From positions 1-7,644 of the forward strand of contig JAGLWR010000050.1 in NCBI GenBank assembly GCA_023133315.1: a DNA stretch of 7,644 bases, written 5' to 3'. How positions within the stretch are numbered: position 1 is the stretch's first letter; each line of letters starts with the position of its first letter. The translations under genes were made by a program, and so were the position numbers. The DNA is from Methanomicrobia archaeon. GTDB taxonomy: Archaea > Methanobacteriota_B > Thermococci > Methanofastidiosales > B48-G16. Below are positions 1-6,066 of the stretch, one piece after another. The notes under the pieces are model-generated. The model was given only the letters and a program-made list of their open reading frames with translations, had not been told where the DNA came from and did no database searches.

Positions 1-7
1 CATTGCA

Positions 8-682
8 ATGTATAAGACTACACAGCAGAAAGTTGCTTTCGCGGGAATAATGGCTGCATTTATGGCAGTAGCGGGGTTTTTTCCTGCGATACCTTTATTT
101 GGGCTGGGTAAAGTTATTTCCCTCGGTGCGATTGTCGTGCCGTTGATTGGCATACTTCTCGGGCCCCTCGTTGGAGGATATACTGCCCTCGTCGGTGCAT
201 TGATTGGGCAGATGATAGCACCGTATGGTGCTGTTTTTGGATTTTGGACGTTCATACCTCCTACTCTCGGAGCTGTTAATGCTGGACTTCTCTCCCATAA
301 AAAATGGAAACTTTCTTTTCTCCTTTTAGGATTCCTTATACTTCTGTGGTACACGACAGATGTGGGGGTTCAATTATATTATTTCCCATATCTCCACATG
401 ATTGCTCTTTTTATGATTGTAATCTTTGGTAGAACAGTATCCGATCTTGACAAAAATCTTTTTCTCAAATTCTTTATCATCTCCTTCTGTGTTCTGTTAA
501 CGGATCATATGGCAGGAAATCTCATATTTTTCCTTCTCTATAACCCGACAAAAGCAGCATTTTCCGCTATTCTTGTACAGTATTCGTTTGAAAGAACGTT
601 GATGGCATTGTTTTCAGCCGTAATTGGAACGGGAGTTTTAAAAATATTGAAAGAGGTGAATGTATGGACATTAGAAAAATAG
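8..682 (+). CDS. ECF-type transporter S-component-like membrane protein
   Basis: Very hydrophobic 224-residue protein with roughly six to eight membrane segments (about residues 8-31, 36-53, 55-72, 77-96, 103-118, 128-142, 151-178 and 185-214). The first third resembles S components of energy-coupling factor transporters: an amphipathic N-terminus, then LGAIVVPLIGILLGPLVGG at 39-57 and a Gly/Pro-rich FWTFIPPTLGAVNAGLL at 79-95. S components bind a vitamin or metal in the membrane and pair with an EcfT/EcfAA' module, which is not in this window and may be shared from elsewhere. The substrate cannot be read from the sequence. The ATG at 8 gives a normal S-component N-terminus, but the frame stays open to the left window edge, so an earlier start is possible. 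The last 19 nt overlap the next gene, implying co-transcription and translational coupling. An unrelated polytopic membrane protein is the main alternative. Confidence 0.7.
   Translation: MYKTTQQKVAFAGIMAAFMAVAGFFPAIPLFGLGKVISLGAIVVPLIGILLGPLVGGYTALVGALIGQMIAPYGAVFGFWTFIPPTLGAVNAGLLSHKKWKLSFLLLGFLILLWYTTDVGVQLYYFPYLHMIALFMIVIFGRTVSDLDKNLFLKFFIISFCVLLTDHMAGNLIFFLLYNPTKAAFSAILVQYSFERTLMALFSAVIGTGVLKILKEVNVWTLEK
653..659 (+). promoter_or_regulatory. Ribosome binding site for the 664-1134 gene
   Basis: GAGGTGA, complementary to the archaeal 16S 3' end, lies 4 nt before the ATG at 664 and inside the 3' end of the S-component-like gene. It fixes the downstream start and supports translational coupling of the overlapping pair. 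Confidence 0.75.
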
Positions 683-1134
683 GTGTTTTGATAATAGTGC
701 TAGTTGTAATTGCATCTGTGTCTTTTTTTAAATTCAGAACAGAGGAAGATAAAATTCTTACTATAGAATACAATGGGAACGAGGAAGAAGTTACATTAGA
801 AGAACTGATGAAGATGGAAAAAACTTCGATAAAAGCGCACGACCCACATTTAGGGAGAGAGATACTTTATGAGGGTGTTTCCTTAGAAACTATTAAAAAC
901 AATTTAACTATAATCTGTAAAAATGTTAAAATAATTGCAGAAGATGGATACAATAAGATAATAGATTCAAAGGATTTTGGAACAGGAATTATAATAGCAT
1001 ACAAGGCAGACGGAGATTTTATTTCTAAAGGGGATGGGGGACTCATAAAACTTTCCTTCTCAGAAGAAGCTCAGAAAATATACGATGAAAAAAACTGGGT
1101 ATGGTGGATAACGCGATTAGAATTTCAACAGTAA
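664..1134 (+). CDS. Membrane-anchored protein with molybdopterin-oxidoreductase-like fold (cofactor ligand apparently missing)
   Basis: A 156-residue protein with one N-terminal hydrophobic segment (residues 6-22: IGVLIIVLVVIASVSFF) and a soluble remainder, so it is probably anchored with the domain outside. The soluble part resembles the small sulfite-oxidase-type molybdopterin-binding domain: a strand ending in YNGNEEEVTLEEL (36-48), LYEGVSLETI (68-77, like the family's W-x-GVPL-x-x-LL stretch), AEDGYNKII (92-100, like the ADGY turn), GIIIAYKADGDFI (108-120) and a C-terminal WVWWITRLEF (145-154). The only cysteine is C85, which is not where the Mo-coordinating Cys of this family normally lies, before the EGV stretch. 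I infer a non-catalytic pterin- or ligand-binding relative. The 19-nt overlap with the S-component-like gene suggests joint work, perhaps as a substrate-capture accessory. The family assignment rests on motif resemblance only. Confidence 0.6.
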   Translation: MDIRKIGVLIIVLVVIASVSFFKFRTEEDKILTIEYNGNEEEVTLEELMKMEKTSIKAHDPHLGREILYEGVSLETIKNNLTIICKNVKIIAEDGYNKIIDSKDFGTGIIIAYKADGDFISKGDGGLIKLSFSEEAQKIYDEKNWVWWITRLEFQQ

Positions 1135-1195
1135 AACGTATTATAAACTTTAGAGTTGATAATAATATTTCCTCAAATGTTCAGTTAAAGAAAGA

Positions 1196-1203
1196 TTTAT
1201 AAA
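1196..1203 (+). promoter_or_regulatory. Orphan archaeal promoter (TATA box) in convergent gap
   Basis: TTTATAAA preceded by a purine-rich AAAGA that fits a BRE. A start of transcription would be expected near 1224-1226, exactly where a hairpin begins. No coding frame follows on this strand, so the box would serve a short RNA or be a chance AT-rich match. TTATAAACTT occurs here (1197-1206) and again at 1141-1150. Confidence 0.4.
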
Positions 1204-1224
1204 CTTATGTTACAATATGGAATT

Positions 1225-1269
1225 AAGAGGGATGGTTTTTCCTCCTTTTCCCCATCCCTTTTCTTTTCT
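1225..1269 (+). terminator. Hairpin with T-tract between convergent genes; terminator or tiny RNA
   Basis: GGGATGG (1229-1235) pairs perfectly with CCATCCC (1252-1258). The stem extends by A-T and G-T pairs to about 11 bp (1225-1235 with 1252-1262). The 16-nt pyrimidine loop contains CCTCC (1241-1245). The run TTTTCTTTTCT follows the stem on the + strand, so the element is oriented to end + strand transcription and lies just past the trm1 stop on the other strand. With the TATA box at 1196-1203 it could be a self-contained RNA of about 45 nt. Confidence 0.45.
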
Positions 1270-2320
1270 ATCTAAAAATTTTCAATAAAGACAATAGATC
1301 AGCATCGGTTTTTATACCCGTTTTTGAAAAATGAGTTCTTGAAGCCTGAAACCCCATTCTCTTCAGTTCATCCAGAACAAGATCTATCTTTTTAAGATCG
1401 AATTTATAAGTCTTTGCCAGTTTATGGACATCGTAATAAAAGGGAACAATTATCTCCTTTTTTATTGCATTGAGAATTTTTTCCAGATCGGAGTTCATCT
1501 CTTTTTTCATGGCATTGTCCAGAAAATTATCATTTTTTATCTTTCCAGTCCATACGGGGAGAGAAAAATTGATTTTTTTACCGCAGTTGGGGCATGTCTG
1601 CATAATATCTTTCGAATAAGTTCTGTATCCACAGGTACAGTAATAAACTATCTGCAAATTTTTTATGTTCTTTTCTATTCCTGTTAAACTTTTTTTTACA
1701 CTGAGAAATACACGCATGTAATGTTTGTGAGCGTATGCAAGTAGCACATCTATTGAATAACCCTGTTTCATCGCCTCTCTTAAAATACTGGAGATAAGGA
1801 TCCTTATTCCAAGTTCCTTGAAAAAATCTGTTTTTAAAGGAATTGCAGAATATTTTCTGATACATGCTTTTTTTGAGACGCATAAAGCCTGCGTATCCGT
1901 AGCCGTAACACATAAAACTCCTTTTGATTTAATAATCCTGAATCCTGAAGCTAAATATCTTGAAGGAGACCCGAAGGGATCTATATCAACTATGTCTGCT
2001 TTTACATCAAGTACATTGAGATCCCTATTGTAAATTTTGCAGTCCATATCGTTCATTTTACAGTTTTTTGCGATCAACTTTACAGCTTCTGGATTAATAT
2101 CGTTAAAAATAGATTCCAGTCCAGATTCTTTTACATACCGTATACCCCGGATACCTGTGGCCGATAGTCCATCTAAAACGACACCTTCATAAAAAGAAAG
2201 AATTAAAGAGGACAGATCCCTGTCCAATCTCATTTCAGGATTGTAGAAAACTTTGTTCTTAGATGTTATTTTCTGAAACTCAGGAAACTCTATCCTGACT
2301 TTTCCTTCTGTAAGCATCAT
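1268..2320 (-). CDS. trm1: tRNA (guanine(26)-N(2)/N(2),N(2))-dimethyltransferase Trm1
   Basis: Trm1 uses S-adenosylmethionine to make m2,2G at position 26 of tRNAs in the cytoplasm. The family is recognised from EGKVRIEFPE (5-14), VFYNPEMRLDRDLS (24-37), the SAM-binding loop DGLSATGIRG (50-59), the catalytic-site DIDPFGSP (112-119), CVTATDTQAL (137-146), and CIRKYSAIPLKTDFFKELGIRIL (153-175). A zinc site is likely from C228, C230, C243 and C246; the first pair is CxC. The C-terminal region (about 280-350) looks like the winged-helix tRNA-binding part. At 350 residues it is a little shorter than the roughly 380 usual for archaea. Third gene of the gar1-tfb-trm1 operon, 3 nt after the tfb stop. 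An AAGGT ribosome binding site (2321-2325) overlaps that stop. Two ATGs are adjacent (2320 and 2317); the second has the better spacing to AAGGT, so the protein may be 349 residues. Confidence 0.95.
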   Translation of the reverse strand: MMLTEGKVRIEFPEFQKITSKNKVFYNPEMRLDRDLSSLILSFYEGVVLDGLSATGIRGIRYVKESGLESIFNDINPEAVKLIAKNCKMNDMDCKIYNRDLNVLDVKADIVDIDPFGSPSRYLASGFRIIKSKGVLCVTATDTQALCVSKKACIRKYSAIPLKTDFFKELGIRILISSILREAMKQGYSIDVLLAYAHKHYMRVFLSVKKSLTGIEKNIKNLQIVYYCTCGYRTYSKDIMQTCPNCGKKINFSLPVWTGKIKNDNFLDNAMKKEMNSDLEKILNAIKKEIIVPFYYDVHKLAKTYKFDLKKIDLVLDELKRMGFQASRTHFSKTGIKTDADLLSLLKIFR

Positions 2321-2323
2321 ACC

Positions 2324-3262
2324 TTAAACATCTACCTTTATCCCAAGTTTTTCTTCCAATTCTTTGTATCTATTTCTTATTGTTACCTCAGTTACTTTGG
2401 CTACCCTGGATATCTCTTTCTGTGTCCTTCTCTCGTTACATTGAATGTTTGCTATATACAATGCTCCAGCAGCAACTCCCATAGGTCCTCTTCCAGATGT
2501 AAGTCCTTCATTCATAGCTTCTTCAAGTATCTCTATAGCCCTCTTTTGAGATTTTCCAGATACACCAAGCTCAGAGGCAAATCTGGGGATGTAGTCTATT
2601 GGATTTGTTGGAGCTAGGCTTAACCCGAGTTCTTTTGATAGAAACCTGTAGCTTCTACCGATCTCTTTTTTATCAACTCTTGAATACTCAGCTATCTCAT
2701 CCAAAGTTCGTGGGATGCTTTGCTGTCTGCAGATAATATAAAGACAGGCGGCTGTTACACTTTCTATCGATCTTCCTCTTATCAATCCTTCACTGAGTGC
2801 TTTTCTGTATAGTATGGCAGCATCTTCCCTTATATTTCTATGTAATCCTAAATAAGAGGCTAATCTATCTAATTCTGAAAGTGCAAAAGAAAGATTTCTC
2901 TCCATTGCATCTGAAACTCTTATTCTTCTCTGCCATTTTCTTAATCTGTATATTTGAGCCCTTCTTTTTGGACTTAAATCTTTACCATAGATATCCTGAT
3001 TTCTCCAGTCGATCATAGTTGAGAGTCCTTTATCGTGTATTGTATATGTGGTAGGACTTCCAACTCTACTCTTACTATTTCTGTCATCACTCTCAAATAC
3101 TCTCCACTCAGGTCCCGTGTCTATAATCTCTTCCTGTACAACCAATCCGCACTCCGCACAGATGATCTCGGCTCTATCAAAATCTTTTATCAAACGAGTT
3201 GATCCACACTCAGGACATTTTAAGGTTTCTTTATACCTTAATTTTTCTTTATTCTCCACCAT
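2324..3262 (-). CDS. tfb: Transcription initiation factor B (TFB, archaeal TFIIB homologue)
   Basis: TFB binds TBP-TATA-BRE DNA and recruits RNA polymerase through its N-terminal domain. The 312 residues contain all expected parts: a zinc ribbon with C16, C19, C35 and C38, a B-finger/reader region around 45-75 (including DTGPEWRVFESDD), a linker with MIDWRNQDIYGKDLSPKRR (83-101), and two cyclin-fold repeats at about 115-210 and 215-308. The helix-turn-helix of repeat 2, KEISRVAKVTEVTIRNRYKEL (282-302), contacts the BRE. Length is normal and no key residue is missing. The start at 3262 is supported by GAGGTGAT directly upstream, which overlaps the gar1 stop; only 1 nt separates the genes. This is the only TFB in the window, and the intact core supports a housekeeping role. 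Confidence 0.98.
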   Translation of the reverse strand: MVENKEKLRYKETLKCPECGSTRLIKDFDRAEIICAECGLVVQEEIIDTGPEWRVFESDDRNSKSRVGSPTTYTIHDKGLSTMIDWRNQDIYGKDLSPKRRAQIYRLRKWQRRIRVSDAMERNLSFALSELDRLASYLGLHRNIREDAAILYRKALSEGLIRGRSIESVTAACLYIICRQQSIPRTLDEIAEYSRVDKKEIGRSYRFLSKELGLSLAPTNPIDYIPRFASELGVSGKSQKRAIEILEEAMNEGLTSGRGPMGVAAGALYIANIQCNERRTQKEISRVAKVTEVTIRNRYKELEEKLGIKVDV

Positions 3263-3270
3263 ATCACCTC
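3263..3270 (-). promoter_or_regulatory. Ribosome binding site of tfb, overlapping gar1 stop
   Basis: On the minus strand GAGGTGAT lies immediately before the tfb ATG. The gar1 TGA stop (3266-3264) is embedded in it, a layout expected for coupled translation. Confidence 0.8.
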
Positions 3271-3488
3271 AAAAATATATCCTTATTTAAAATAATATTT
3301 TTATTTTTCCTTTTTTCAATTAGAATTTTAGCATACGGAGTATTTACATTACCAAATATATCAACTATTTTTCCCACTTTTTTCTTTTTTTCATCGAAAA
3401 CTGTTCTTCCCAGATACTCTGGTTTTATACTCTTGCATCTTACGATCATACAATTTCCTATTATATGCATACCCTTACCTACATACAT
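3264..3488 (-). CDS. gar1: H/ACA ribonucleoprotein subunit Gar1
   Basis: Gar1 binds Cbf5 in H/ACA RNPs that guide pseudouridylation of rRNA, and helps substrate loading and release. The 74-residue protein has the family signature KPEYLGRTVFD (22-32) followed by KVGKIVDIFGNVNTPYAKILI (37-57), the compact beta-barrel core. Archaeal Gar1 proteins are of similar size and lack the eukaryotic RGG arms. The usual Pro of the FGPV turn is Asn here (FGNV, 45-48), which is a mild oddity. The ATG at 3488 is preceded by GGTGAT (3492-3497) with 3-nt spacing. It is the first gene of the gar1-tfb-trm1 operon, transcribed from the TATA box at 3526-3533. gar1 next to tfb is a known euryarchaeal arrangement, which strengthens the call. 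Confidence 0.93.
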   Translation of the reverse strand: MYVGKGMHIIGNCMIVRCKSIKPEYLGRTVFDEKKKKVGKIVDIFGNVNTPYAKILIEKRKNKNIILNKDIFLR

Positions 3489-3491
3489 TTG

Positions 3492-3497
3492 ATCACC
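3492..3497 (-). promoter_or_regulatory. Ribosome binding site of gar1
   Basis: GGTGAT on the minus strand, 3 nt before the ATG at 3488. Unlike aglB and the two genes at the right end, gar1 therefore seems to have a short leader of about 15-18 nt. Confidence 0.65.
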
Positions 3498-3525
3498 GAA
3501 AGCTTCTTAAATGGAGAGGGAAAGA

Positions 3526-3533
3526 TTTTTAAA
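3526..3533 (-). promoter_or_regulatory. TATA box of the gar1-tfb-trm1 operon
   Basis: TTTAAAAA on the minus strand, 37 nt before the gar1 ATG, with A-rich bases upstream as BRE. Initiation about 22-25 nt downstream would leave a leader just long enough to carry the GGTGAT ribosome binding site. Confidence 0.55.
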
Positions 3534-3601
3534 TTTTTCGCTTCCACTTATAAATTTTTAAAAAGGGGTGATATAAAATTTTTGCACAATCACAAAAGTT
3601 A

Positions 3602-3609
3602 TTTAAATA
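3602..3609 (+). promoter_or_regulatory. TATA box of aglB; leaderless start
   Basis: TTTAAATA lies within a 12-nt perfect palindrome TTATTTAAATAA (3599-3610), with A-rich CACAAAAG upstream as possible BRE. Its centre is 23-24 nt from the aglB ATG at 3629, so transcription should begin at or within a few bases of the start codon. No ribosome binding site is present directly before that ATG, as expected for a leaderless mRNA. Confidence 0.65.
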
Positions 3610-3628
3610 ATACTATCAACAAAAAGCT

Positions 3629-5953
3629 ATGAAAAAGAGGTTAATAGAATTAGGGTTATTGATAGCTATCATGATTTTAGCAGTGTATACAAGGTCCGAG
3701 TATATCTTAGATGAAAATGTGGAAAAAAAATACTTACTCGGATATGATCCTTACTACCATTATAGAGTTGCCGATTATATTCTAGAAAATGGAGAAAGAC
3801 CCGAATGGGATGCAATAGCAAATGCTCCAGAGGGACAGCCTTTATCGCATCCTCCTTTGTTTCATTACTATTTAGCATACACATACAAGATCTTTGATAT
3901 TTTCTCAGATAGATCTTTTTTTGATTTTGCAGTGTATTCCAATATAATCATGATACTTCTTATTGTGATTATCGCTTTTTTAACTGGAAAAGAACTCACC
4001 AACGATATAGGTGGACTTTTTACGGCTTCCCTTTTTGCTGTAACCAATGCGGTAGTAAAGAGAAGCGTTATCGGATTTACGGATACAGATCTCTTTGTAG
4101 TTTTTTTCTCATTATTAATTACATTTTTCTGGATCAAAGCTATAAAAGATAAAGATTTAAAAAATAAAAGGGTACTGTTTAGCATTTTATGTGGATTTTC
4201 TATATTTCTATATTATATCACATGGTCTGGCTATTTTTATATGCTTTCTCTTGTACTGGCAGCAACAACACTGATATGCATTATAGAGTTTATTAAAACT
4301 AAGAAAATATGTATAAAAGAAGGGGAGATCTTAGTTCTTTCCCTTTTAGGATTTTTTGTGCCGCATACGATCTATAAAGCAGAATATCTATCTTTCTTAG
4401 TGTTGCTAATTGTAGCAGTCCTGATATTACTTTTTGAGTTTAGAATGAAGATAGAAGTTGTAAATAGGATAAATAAAATAAATAAGAACTTAGTGTATAC
4501 CATAGGTGTCATTATTCTGATCATTACATTTTTTGTTATTTATAAACAGGGAGTGATAAAGGTAATTCTACCGTTCGGAAAATACTCTGCGGAGGAGGTA
4601 CGGAATATTGGTGGGATATTGTATCCCACGACAGAAGTATCGATACGAGAGCTTTATGAAACAGATATTCGTGTTCTCTACAGTCTTTTCGGTTTTAGTC
4701 TCGTTCTAGCTCCTCTGGGAATAGTACTCTCTATATGGAAAGATAGAAGATACTCTTATGCAATATATCTTGCGTTGTTCTTAATAGGGACATACAGTAT
4801 GCTCGTAAAAGGGGGAAGATTCAGCCTGATAATGGCTGTTCCAGTAATAATTGGAACTGGGCTGTTTTTCGGAAAACTCTATGAGATAATAAATGAAAAG
4901 GTGCCCAAGGAAAGGATTGTGAGTGTCGGAGTTGTATCAATGATTATACTAGCTCCGATCGTTCTTATCCCTTCATATTTAGAAGCAGATAAATATAATC
5001 CAGGGCAGAGAGAGATCACAGACGAATGGTGGGAAGCACTCAACTGGATAAATGAGAGCACACCAGAAGACGCCACCATAGTTACCTGGTGGGATTTTGG
5101 ATACTGGATAGAAGCTATAGGAAAAAGAAAAACAACGATGAATGGAGGACATTACAACATAAACGCACGACTTGTCAAAACAGGTAACTTATTCAACACG
5201 CAGTCAGAGTTGGTGGCAATGAAGGAGATATACGGATTTGACGTTAACTGTACAAAGGAGGAGGCTTTGGAGGATCTAGAAGGTATGAGAGAATGGTCCA
5301 AAGATCCACAATTAGCTGAAAAAGAAAAACTAATAGAAATGGAAAAGTATGCAGATGATAATGTGTATGTGATTGTGGACGAAAAAATGGCGTCAATATA
5401 TGCATGGGTCAGCTATTACGGATCATGGGATTATAATAAAGGAAAGGGAGAAAAAACATCCATTTACAAATTCTACCTGACAAGTATGAGGCAGATTCAG
5501 GATGGTGTAGAGTATATCTATAAGGGTGGAAATGCAGTGATCGATGTGGTACAGGATTATGCCGGCTATTTTCATGCTTCTTTGGTCAGAGATAGGAAAG
5601 GCACGCCTCTCGTAGGCACACTGTTTGACAGAGAGGGAAAAAAATATTTACTTGTAAATAAAAATGGTATTTTAGGGATCGGATACCTTTCCGATCTCAG
5701 AGAGAACATAAAAAGTAAAGAGGACGTATTCTATTATAATACGCCGATGTTTCTCTATCTCCTAGAGTCTGAGGCAGTTCCAACGATGTTTTCACGGCTC
5801 ATGTTCTACGATGGAGCAACCCTCCGCTATTTTGAGCTTGTGCAGAGTTTTGAATCGGTAAAGATATACAAGGTCTACAAAGAACCACAAGAAAAACTGA
5901 ATGAAGACATGTATTCTGCAGAAGATGAATTCTTTAAAAAATTAGCGGGTTAA
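3629..5953 (+). CDS. aglB: Archaeal oligosaccharyltransferase AglB (STT3 family)
   Basis: AglB transfers a lipid-linked glycan to the Asn of N-x-S/T sequons on proteins outside the membrane. The N-terminal part (about 1-450) is a multi-span membrane domain. It carries the first acidic motif YDPYYHYR (39-46, D40), the second acidic motif GFTDTD (149-154), an external-loop motif SIRE (338-341, the family's TIxE with E341) and GGRF with R397. The soluble C-terminal domain has WWDFG (487-491), a conservative form of the WWDYG sequon-binding motif. It also has MASIYAWV (587-594), which fits the MI-type motif MxxIxxx(I/V/W) described for Archaeoglobus AglB and bacterial PglB. At 774 residues it is within the wide range known for AglB. 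The start has a well-placed TATA box and seems leaderless. The next gene is convergent, so aglB is probably monocistronic. Confidence 0.96.
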   Translation: MKKRLIELGLLIAIMILAVYTRSEYILDENVEKKYLLGYDPYYHYRVADYILENGERPEWDAIANAPEGQPLSHPPLFHYYLAYTYKIFDIFSDRSFFDFAVYSNIIMILLIVIIAFLTGKELTNDIGGLFTASLFAVTNAVVKRSVIGFTDTDLFVVFFSLLITFFWIKAIKDKDLKNKRVLFSILCGFSIFLYYITWSGYFYMLSLVLAATTLICIIEFIKTKKICIKEGEILVLSLLGFFVPHTIYKAEYLSFLVLLIVAVLILLFEFRMKIEVVNRINKINKNLVYTIGVIILIITFFVIYKQGVIKVILPFGKYSAEEVRNIGGILYPTTEVSIRELYETDIRVLYSLFGFSLVLAPLGIVLSIWKDRRYSYAIYLALFLIGTYSMLVKGGRFSLIMAVPVIIGTGLFFGKLYEIINEKVPKERIVSVGVVSMIILAPIVLIPSYLEADKYNPGQREITDEWWEALNWINESTPEDATIVTWWDFGYWIEAIGKRKTTMNGGHYNINARLVKTGNLFNTQSELVAMKEIYGFDVNCTKEEALEDLEGMREWSKDPQLAEKEKLIEMEKYADDNVYVIVDEKMASIYAWVSYYGSWDYNKGKGEKTSIYKFYLTSMRQIQDGVEYIYKGGNAVIDVVQDYAGYFHASLVRDRKGTPLVGTLFDREGKKYLLVNKNGILGIGYLSDLRENIKSKEDVFYYNTPMFLYLLESEAVPTMFSRLMFYDGATLRYFELVQSFESVKIYKVYKEPQEKLNEDMYSAEDEFFKKLAG

Positions 5954-6042
5954 CAATGATTGTTTTACAGAATGCAGAAAAAAGGTACCCTCAGAAATTT
6001 TAAATCAGAATTCAGAGATGTTGTGCATTTTCACCATTGTAA

Positions 6043-6054
6043 TATTTTTATTTT
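6043..6054 (+). terminator. T-rich stretch, likely aglB terminator
   Basis: TATTTTTATTTT lies about 90 nt after the aglB stop in the convergent gap and precedes the stop of the minus-strand regulator. Archaeal polymerase commonly stops at such T-runs without a strong hairpin. For the opposite strand, a six-T run at 5975-5981 (AAAAAA region on the + strand) could serve the regulator gene. Confidence 0.35.
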
Positions 6055-6066
6055 CCTGCGCAGTGT

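Noticed and set aside
3078..3090. Box C-like GTGATGA on the minus strand inside tfb, as in C/D guide RNAs.
   Set aside because: No suitable box D or second motif pair at guide-RNA spacing, and it lies within a conserved coding region.
1424..3290. Open frames on the + strand opposite trm1, tfb and gar1.
   Set aside because: They lie antisense to strongly conserved genes, lack promoters and ribosome binding sites, and their products show no recognisable family features.
3582..3632. Sixteen-codon frame from TTG 3582 ending in TGA that overlaps the aglB ATG (ATGA), with GGGGTGAT upstream.
   Set aside because: The aglB TATA box lies inside it and predicts a start of transcription at the aglB ATG, so the short frame would not be on the main mRNA. 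The composition is unremarkable and TTG starts are weak evidence.
5952..5964. Perfect palindrome AACAATGATTGTT at the aglB stop codon.
   Set aside because: The arms meet around one base, leaving only a weak 4-bp stem if folded as RNA, and such AT-rich palindromes are expected by chance. It is not near a promoter.
6056..6063. Palindrome CTGCGCAG in the aglB-regulator convergent gap.
   Set aside because: Only 8 nt and a single copy; no partner site or flanking structure.
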